Shown here: positions 4,430 to 10,123 of the stretch, one piece after another
Numbering within the stretch: position 1 is the first letter of the stretch
How the letters are laid out: every line of letters begins with the position of its first letter
Source of the DNA: an uncultured Clostridia bacterium
GTDB taxonomy: Bacteria > Bacillota > Clostridia > TANB77 > CAG-508
NCBI GenBank assembly: GCA_944393305.1
Contig: CALXZS010000036.1
Location: 1-10,123 of the forward strand
Direction of reading: 5' to 3'
Length of the DNA stretch: 10,123 nucleotides
Notes under the pieces: model-generated
What the model was told of the DNA's origin: nothing
Databases searched by the model: none
Seen by the model: the letters and a program-made list of their open reading frames with translations, nothing else
Made by a program: the position numbers and the translations under genes

Positions 4430-7075
4430 GTGTCAGAAATAATTGAAAAAGAAGAAAACCAAGAAAATTTAAAAAAATACTCACCAATGATGCAACATTA
4501 TTTACAAACAAAGGAAAAATACAAAGATTGTATATTATTTTACAGATTAGGTGACTTTTATGAAATGTTCTTTGATGATGCAATAAATGTATCAAGAGAA
4601 CTAGAACTAACACTTACAGGAAAAGATTGTGGACAAGATGAAAGAGCACCAATGTGTGGAATCCCATATCATGCAGCAGAAAACTATATTGCAAAACTAA
4701 TTGAAAAAGGATATAAAGTTGCTATTTGTGAACAACTAGAAGACCCAAAACTTGCAAAAGGAATAGTAAAAAGGGATGTTATAAAAATAGTAACTCCTGG
4801 TACAGTTGTCGAAAGTACACTTTTAGAAGAAAAAAAGAATAACTATATTATGGCAATATATAAAGAAGGAATATACTTCGGACTAGCTGTTTGTGATATT
4901 TCAACAGGAGATTTTTATGCAACTGAAATAAAAGAAGAAAATAATTATGCAAAATTGTTAGACGAAATTTCGAGATACAATCCATCAGAAATCATTGTAA
5001 ATAAAATGATGAAAGAATCAACAGAAGAAATATCATATATAAAACAAAGATTTAATTCATTCATTTCAGAAATTGATGAATTTGATAACGATTATCAAAA
5101 TATAGATAAAGAGTTTGATATGAGAGATGATGGTGGAAATAAAATACCAACAATAAAAACAAAATTATTTGCTGTATCAGCAATTAATGGACTTATGGCA
5201 TATATTGAAGATACACAAAAAGCAAAAATGGAAAATTTAAACCAAATTACTCTATATAATACAACAAAATATATGTCATTAGATATTAATGCAAGAAGAA
5301 ACTTAGAGCTAACAGAAAAATTAAGAGATAAAACTAAAAAAGGCACTCTTCTTTGGGTATTGGATAAAACAGATACATCAATGGGTGGAAGACTTTTAAG
5401 AAGATGGATAAGTGATCCATTAATAGATGTAGGTGATATTAATAGAAGACTAAATGCTGTAAAAGAACTAAAAGAAAATCTAATATTAAGAGATGATATT
5501 ACTGAATCTCTTAAAAAAGTTTATGATATTGAAAGACTTGCAGGTAAAATATCATATGGTACTGCAAATGCAAGAGATTTAATATCCTTAAAGAATTCAG
5601 TATTACAATTGCCAAGTTTAAAAAATGCCTTAGCAAACGCTAAGTCTGAAATGCTAACAAATTTATACAATGGTTTGGACACACTTGAAGATATATACGA
5701 ATTAATAGATAAAGCAATTATAGAAGATCCACCAATGAGTGTAAAAGAGGGTGGAATTATAAAAAAAGGATATGATGAAACCATTGATGAATTAATAGAT
5801 GCAACTACTAATGGTAAAAAGTGGCTTTTAGATTTGGAAAACAAAGAAAAACAAGAAACAGGAATAAAAAACTTAAAAATTGGATATAATAAAGTATTCG
5901 GTTATTATATAGAAGTAAGTAAATCCTTTGTAAAATTAGCTCCAGAAAGATATATTAGAAAACAAACACTAACAACAGGAGAAAGATATATTACAGAAGA
6001 ACTAAAAACACTTGAAAATCAAATACTAGGAGCTCAAGAAAAAGTTGTAGTATTAGAATATGATGCTTTTGTAAAAATAAGAGACACAATAGAAGAAAGT
6101 GCAAAAAGATTGCAAACAGCAGCAAGTATAGTTGCGAAAGTAGATGTACTAGGTTCACTTGCCAAAGTTGCAGAAGAAATGAATTATTGTATGCCAGAAG
6201 TGGATAATAGTGATGTTGTAGAAATAAAAGATGGTAGACATCCAGTAATAGAAAAAATATTACCATCAGGAGCATTTGTGCAAAATGATTCATATTTGGA
6301 CTCAAATGAAAACAGACTAGCTATTATAACAGGTCCTAATATGGCAGGAAAATCTACATATATGAGACAAGTTGCATTAATAACACTAATGGCACAAATA
6401 GGAAGTTTTGTTCCTGCGTCAAAAGCTCATATAGGTGTAGTAGATAAAATATTTACAAGAGTAGGAGCGTCTGATGACCTTAGCATGGGTGAAAGTACAT
6501 TCATGGTTGAAATGATGGAAGTAGCCTCTATTTTAAATAATGCAACAAGTAAAAGCCTAGTAATATTAGATGAAATAGGTAGAGGAACTTCAACTTATGA
6601 TGGGCTTTCAATAGCATGGGCAGTTGCAGAATATATATTAGATAAAGAAAATTGTGGCGCAAAAACATTATTTGCAACACATTATCATGAATTAGTAGGT
6701 TTGGAAAATAAATTAGAAGGTGTAAAAAACTATCATGTAGCAGTAAAAGAAAAAGGCGAAGATGTCATTTTCCTTAGAAAAATATTGCCTGGAGGAACTG
6801 ATGAAAGTTATGGTGTTCATGTTGCAAGGTTAGCAGGAGTACCAAAAACAGTTACTAAAAGGGCAAATGAAATTTTAAAAACTTTAGAAAGAAAAAGTAT
6901 TTTAAAAGATGGAAATGTTACAAAATCTGAAAAAGCAAAAAACGAAGGGCAATTAGACTTATATAATTATAAATTGGCAGAAATAGCCCATGAACTAGAT
7001 AAAATAAAACTAGAAGAAGTTACACCAATAGATGCACTAAATATTTTATCTAAAATAAAAGAAAAAATGAACTAA
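4430..7075 (+). CDS. mutS: DNA mismatch repair protein MutS
   Basis: An 881-residue MutS1, the dimeric ATPase clamp that finds mismatches and small loops and recruits MutL. The N-terminal mismatch-binding domain has SPMMQHYL and GDFYEMF, containing the Phe-x-Glu wedge (Phe43, Glu45). The clamp/lever core follows, then the ABC-type ATPase: Walker A GPNMAGKST (635-643), Walker B LVILDEIGRGTS with Asp714 and Glu715, and THYHEL (750-755). A C-terminal QLDLY (841-845) resembles the sliding-clamp binding motif of MutS proteins. Length is close to the usual 850-880. The start is the GTG served by GGAGG. miaB lies 16 nt upstream. mutL, often next in this cluster, is not here; a nucleoside kinase follows after 35 nt. 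Confidence 0.98.
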   Translation: MSEIIEKEENQENLKKYSPMMQHYLQTKEKYKDCILFYRLGDFYEMFFDDAINVSRELELTLTGKDCGQDERAPMCGIPYHAAENYIAKLIEKGYKVAICEQLEDPKLAKGIVKRDVIKIVTPGTVVESTLLEEKKNNYIMAIYKEGIYFGLAVCDISTGDFYATEIKEENNYAKLLDEISRYNPSEIIVNKMMKESTEEISYIKQRFNSFISEIDEFDNDYQNIDKEFDMRDDGGNKIPTIKTKLFAVSAINGLMAYIEDTQKAKMENLNQITLYNTTKYMSLDINARRNLELTEKLRDKTKKGTLLWVLDKTDTSMGGRLLRRWISDPLIDVGDINRRLNAVKELKENLILRDDITESLKKVYDIERLAGKISYGTANARDLISLKNSVLQLPSLKNALANAKSEMLTNLYNGLDTLEDIYELIDKAIIEDPPMSVKEGGIIKKGYDETIDELIDATTNGKKWLLDLENKEKQETGIKNLKIGYNKVFGYYIEVSKSFVKLAPERYIRKQTLTTGERYITEELKTLENQILGAQEKVVVLEYDAFVKIRDTIEESAKRLQTAASIVAKVDVLGSLAKVAEEMNYCMPEVDNSDVVEIKDGRHPVIEKILPSGAFVQNDSYLDSNENRLAIITGPNMAGKSTYMRQVALITLMAQIGSFVPASKAHIGVVDKIFTRVGASDDLSMGESTFMVEMMEVASILNNATSKSLVILDEIGRGTSTYDGLSIAWAVAEYILDKENCGAKTLFATHYHELVGLENKLEGVKNYHVAVKEKGEDVIFLRKILPGGTDESYGVHVARLAGVPKTVTKRANEILKTLERKSILKDGNVTKSEKAKNEGQLDLYNYKLAEIAHELDKIKLEEVTPIDALNILSKIKEKMN

Positions 7076-7110
7076 ATTACAATATAATAAAAGACAGGAA
7101 GGAAATACTT

Positions 7111-8754
7111 ATGAAAATTTTTTATCATGAAAGAGAGGTAGGGGTACCTATGGAAGAAGCAAAAGTTATTGATTTATTTAAAGAGAATATTAAATTCTCA
7201 CCTAATAATATTATTGCATGTAAATGTAATAATGAAATAAAAAGCTTGGATTTTACAGTAAAAGAAGGAGACAAAGTCGAATTAATAGACATCACAGATA
7301 AAGATGGAATGAGAATATATGTTAGAGGAATTCTATATATAATGGCAATGGCATTTAATAGACTTTATCCTGAAGCATATGTAAGTGTAAATTATCAATT
7401 ATCAAATGCAATGTTTTGTGAAGTTTCAAATATGAATATTACTGAATCAGTAATTAAAAAAGTAAAAGATGAAATGAAATATATAATTGAGCAAGATTAC
7501 CCTATAAAAAAAGTAATAATGGACAAAAAAGAAGCGGAAGAATTTTATGCTAAAGAAAATACAATAAGAGGAAGACTTCAAGTAGAAAATAAAGAAAAAG
7601 ATACAGTTTCATTATATTTTTGTGAAGAATATTATAACTATTTTTATGGTGTAATGCCACTTTCAACAGGCTTTATAAAGCTATTTGACATAAAAAAATA
7701 TAGAGATGGTTTTATAGTAAGATATCCAAGTAGAAACAATCCAACAGAACTTGGAGAATTCAAAGAAACAAAAAAACTACAATCTACTTTGGACGAATAT
7801 GATGATATAAATAGATTAATGCATATAAATACTATAAAAAATCTAAATACTGCAATAGAAGAAGGAAGAAGTAATGAAGTAATTCTTACAGCAGAAGCTT
7901 TGCATGAAAAGAAAATAGCAGAAATAGCAGATAAAATAGCAAATAAAAAAGGAATTAAAATGGTACTAATAGCAGGACCATCTTCATCTGGAAAAACAAC
8001 ATTTGCAAAAAGATTAGGAATTCAGCTAAGATTACATGGAATGAAACCTGTAACAATAGGTACAGATAATTACTTTGTTGAAAGAAAAGACACTCCAAGA
8101 GATGAAAATGGTGAATATGATTTTGAAACAATAGAAGCCTTAGATTTAGAGTTATTTAATGACCATTTAACAAAATTAATTAGTGGCAAAGAAATTGATG
8201 TACCTACATTTGATTTCAAAGTTGGAACAAAATTATATAATGGCGAAAAAATGAATCTTAATGATGATGAAATATTAGTTATAGAAGGAATACATTCTTT
8301 AAATGATAGACTAACAGCAAATATTCCAAAAGAAAATAAATTTAAAATATATATAAGTGATTTAACTGTACTTAATATAGATTATTATAACCGTATTTCA
8401 ACAACAGATACAAGGCTTATTAGAAGAATAGTAAGAGACAATAACTTTAGAGGTTATTCAGCTTTAGATACTTTAAAAAGATGGGAATCAGTAAATAATG
8501 GAGAAAATAAAAATATTTTCCCATTCCAAGAAGAAGCAGACGCGATGTTCAACAGTTCACTTGTATATGAATTAGCGGTACTTTCAAAATATGCAAAACC
8601 ATTATTAGATGAAATAGACAATTCAGTACCAGAATATGCAGAAGCAAAAAGACTAAGTACTTTATTAGAATATTTTGACCCAATAGATGAAAAAGCTATA
8701 CCAAATAACTCAATACTTCGTGAATTTATAGGAGATAGTATATTTGAATATTAG
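7111..8754 (+). CDS. Nucleoside (uridine-type) kinase fused to TGS and ThrRS-SAD-like domains
   Basis: A 547-residue three-part protein known in Clostridia and Thermotogae as a nucleoside kinase. Residues 1-62 look like a TGS domain; about 65-260 resemble the second additional domain of threonyl-tRNA synthetase; about 282-500 form a uridine-kinase/phosphoribulokinase-type P-loop kinase. The kinase part shows GPSSSGKTT (289-297), DNYF (319-322), EGIHSLN (392-398) and a lid-like TRLIRRIVRD (434-443). It would phosphorylate a nucleoside, probably uridine or cytidine, using ATP or GTP; this is inferred from family. In the SAD-like part the HxxxH motif expected of an active editing site is replaced by RGILY (72-76), so it is probably structural or RNA-sensing. 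AGGAAGGA lies about 7 nt before the ATG. It follows mutS by 35 nt and precedes an RNHCP gene by about 48 nt. Confidence 0.9.
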   Translation: MKIFYHEREVGVPMEEAKVIDLFKENIKFSPNNIIACKCNNEIKSLDFTVKEGDKVELIDITDKDGMRIYVRGILYIMAMAFNRLYPEAYVSVNYQLSNAMFCEVSNMNITESVIKKVKDEMKYIIEQDYPIKKVIMDKKEAEEFYAKENTIRGRLQVENKEKDTVSLYFCEEYYNYFYGVMPLSTGFIKLFDIKKYRDGFIVRYPSRNNPTELGEFKETKKLQSTLDEYDDINRLMHINTIKNLNTAIEEGRSNEVILTAEALHEKKIAEIADKIANKKGIKMVLIAGPSSSGKTTFAKRLGIQLRLHGMKPVTIGTDNYFVERKDTPRDENGEYDFETIEALDLELFNDHLTKLISGKEIDVPTFDFKVGTKLYNGEKMNLNDDEILVIEGIHSLNDRLTANIPKENKFKIYISDLTVLNIDYYNRISTTDTRLIRRIVRDNNFRGYSALDTLKRWESVNNGENKNIFPFQEEADAMFNSSLVYELAVLSKYAKPLLDEIDNSVPEYAEAKRLSTLLEYFDPIDEKAIPNNSILREFIGDSIFEY

Positions 8755-8802
8755 AATAAAATGATGAAAAACTAATATTTCATAGAATATTGTGCATTGA
8801 AT

Positions 8803-9153
8803 ATGGCGAAAGGAATGAATTATAAGAAAATGAAACAATTCACAAAAAGAGATGAAGAATTTATATGTGAAAATTGTGGTGCAAAAGTAGAAAAATTAGG
8901 ATATACCTCCAGAGATCATTGTCCACATTGCTTATGTTCTAAGCATGTGGACTGTATGCCTGGAGATAGAAATGAAACTTGTCATGGAATATTAAGACCA
9001 ATTCAAGTTGTACTAGATAATAAAAAAGGATATGTTATAATATATAAATGTGATAAATGCGGTGAAATTAGAAAAAATAAATCAGCAATAGACGATAACG
9101 AGGATTTATTAATCAAACTTACTGTAAATGGAGGAGATTTAAGCTTTTCATAG
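8803..9153 (+). CDS. RNHCP-domain zinc-knuckle protein
   Basis: A protein of about 116 residues belonging to the RNHCP family, named after a conserved Arg-Asn-His-Cys-Pro stretch, here RDHCPHC (37-43). Cysteine pairs Cys22-x2-Cys25, Cys40-x2-Cys43 and Cys83-x2-Cys86, with further Cys45, Cys51 and Cys60, suggest two or three zinc-binding knuckles. The HVDCMPGDR stretch (48-56) is also typical. Family function is unknown; nucleic-acid or ribosome contact is only a guess. The start is uncertain: a TTG at 8797 and ATGs at 8803, 8815 and 8830 are all in frame, and none has a well-spaced ribosome binding site (AAGGA at 8810-8814 abuts the ATG at 8815). Poor initiation signals suggest low translation or coupling to the upstream gene. 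trpS follows 41 nt downstream. Confidence 0.82.
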   Translation: MAKGMNYKKMKQFTKRDEEFICENCGAKVEKLGYTSRDHCPHCLCSKHVDCMPGDRNETCHGILRPIQVVLDNKKGYVIIYKCDKCGEIRKNKSAIDDNEDLLIKLTVNGGDLSFS

Positions 9154-9194
9154 AAGAAAAGTTAGCTGAGATAAAGAAGGGAATGAGATTAGTT

Positions 9195-10123
9195 ATGGAA
9201 GATGAAAAAATAAAAATAGAAGATATAAAACCAGATAAGAATTTAAGAATACTTACAGGAGATAGACCAACAGGAAAATTACATATTGGACATTATTTTG
9301 GCTCTTTAAAAAGTAGAATAAGCTTGCAAGATAAATTTCAAACATTTATAGAAGTAGCAGATGTGCAAGCATTAACAGATAATTTTAACAATCCTGAAAA
9401 AGTAAAACAAAATGTTAGTCAAATTTTAATGGACGAGTTATCTGTTGGATTAGACCCTAACAAAGTAACATTTTTCTTACAATCACAAATTCCTGAAATT
9501 GCAGAACTTACAGTATATTACTCTAATTTAGTAACAATAGCAAGATTAGAAAGAAACCCAACTGTAAAAACAGAAATTGCCCAAAAAAGAAATCTATTTG
9601 GAGAAAGTGTTACATATGGATTTTTAGGTTATCCAGTAAGCCAAGCAGCAGATATAACTGCATTTGACGCAAAATATGTGCCAGCAGGAGAAGATCAAAT
9701 ACCTTTAATTGAACAATGTAGAGAAATTGTTAGAAAATTCAATAGCATATATGGTAAAACTCTGCGTGAGCCAGTTGTTGTACTAAGCTCAAATGGAAGA
9801 ATAAAAGGTTTAGATGGAAATGAAAAAATGGGTAAATCATTAGGAAATGCACTATATTTATCTGATGATTTAGATACAATAAAAGAAAAAGTAATGTCAG
9901 CATTAACTGACCCAGCAAGAATAAAAAAAGATGATCCAGGACATCCAGATATATGTATGGTATACTATTATCATAAACTATTTACAGATAAAGAAGAATG
10001 TAAGAATATTTGTGAAGAGTGCAAAAAAGGTCAAAGAGGTTGTGTTGCTTGTAAAAAGCAATTGATAGAAAGCGTAAATAAAACTTTAGAACCAATTAGA
10101 AATAAAAGAAAGTATTATGAAGA
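9195..10123 (+). CDS. trpS: Tryptophanyl-tRNA synthetase, iron-sulphur-type (3' end outside window)
   Basis: The first 309 residues of a class I TrpRS, which charges tRNA-Trp. Motifs: GDRPTGKLHIGHY (22-34, with HIGH), LERNPTVKTEIAQK (118-131), AADITAFDAKYVPAGEDQ (151-168), and KMGKS (211-215) in place of KMSKS. Six cysteines at 254, 269, 273, 276, 283 and 286 include C-x21-C-x6-C-x2-C (254, 276, 283, 286), which aligns with the [4Fe-4S] site recalled for Thermotoga maritima TrpRS (C-x22-C-x6-C-x2-C). The following IRNKRKYYE is typical of the C-terminal helical domain; roughly 40-60 residues should remain past the edge. Start: an in-frame ATG at 9183 touches the GAAGGGA site, while 9195 is about 12 nt from it, so either is possible. 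It is probably in the miaB-mutS-kinase transcript. Confidence 0.96.
   Translation, partial: MEDEKIKIEDIKPDKNLRILTGDRPTGKLHIGHYFGSLKSRISLQDKFQTFIEVADVQALTDNFNNPEKVKQNVSQILMDELSVGLDPNKVTFFLQSQIPEIAELTVYYSNLVTIARLERNPTVKTEIAQKRNLFGESVTYGFLGYPVSQAADITAFDAKYVPAGEDQIPLIEQCREIVRKFNSIYGKTLREPVVVLSSNGRIKGLDGNEKMGKSLGNALYLSDDLDTIKEKVMSALTDPARIKKDDPGHPDICMVYYYHKLFTDKEECKNICEECKKGQRGCVACKKQLIESVNKTLEPIRNKRKYYE

Noticed and set aside
4221..4613. 130-codon - strand frame across the miaB/mutS junction
   Set aside because: It covers two well-supported genes on the other strand and reads as the Leu/Phe-rich shadow of A-rich coding DNA.
8747..8779. 8-bp inverted repeat after the kinase gene
   Set aside because: It is almost all A/T with a 17-base loop and no real U run, so it is not convincing as a terminator.
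1..10123. Search for CRISPR arrays, insertion sequences, integrases, rRNA and tRNA genes
   Set aside because: No regularly spaced repeats, transposase or integrase motifs, or RNA-gene consensus were seen on either strand.

Overview
The window is strongly AT-rich, with A/T-biased third codon positions, purine-rich coding strands and TGA used as a normal stop. Every credible gene is on the + strand. Gene content (zinc-type bL31 and bL32, miaB next to mutS, a TGS/kinase fusion, a tryptophanyl-tRNA synthetase with an iron-sulphur-type cysteine motif) and strong Shine-Dalgarno sites point to a low-GC Firmicute, most likely an anaerobic Clostridia lineage. This is inferred from gene families and was not tested phylogenetically.

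Layout. Positions 1-387 hold no clear gene. They carry a possible gene tail (2-58), several hairpins and dyads, a 12-base tandem repeat, a run of eight T, and a plausible SigA promoter (239-267). That promoter would drive a small hydrophobic protein of unknown function (388-636), which is closed off by a very strong intrinsic terminator (652-686). A second promoter (787-815) precedes a Maf/YceF-like nucleotide pyrophosphatase (845-1492) and an unrecognised single-pass membrane protein (1539-2321).

A perfect-consensus promoter (2410-2438) drives rpmF and rpmE, two zinc-ribbon ribosomal proteins, and this pair ends in an intrinsic terminator (2925-2953). Then comes a run of closely spaced genes: miaB (tRNA ms2i6A methylthiolase), mutS (mismatch recognition), a TGS-SAD-uridine-kinase-type nucleoside kinase, an RNHCP-domain zinc-knuckle protein, and trpS, which runs off the right edge. 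Intergenic gaps in this run are 16-49 nt and no terminator is evident inside it, so it is probably one transcription unit.

The genes mostly serve translation and nucleotide quality control: ribosomal proteins, tRNA modification, tRNA charging, house-cleaning pyrophosphatase, nucleoside salvage and mismatch repair. I do not see a defence island, mobile element, CRISPR array or obviously new multi-gene system. The points most worth a second look are the TrpRS with a Thermotoga-like cysteine cluster and a KMGKS loop, the divergent YceF-like Maf protein, the kinase fusion whose editing-type domain lacks the HxxxH motif, the uncharacterised RNHCP protein placed before trpS, and the structured leader at the left end.
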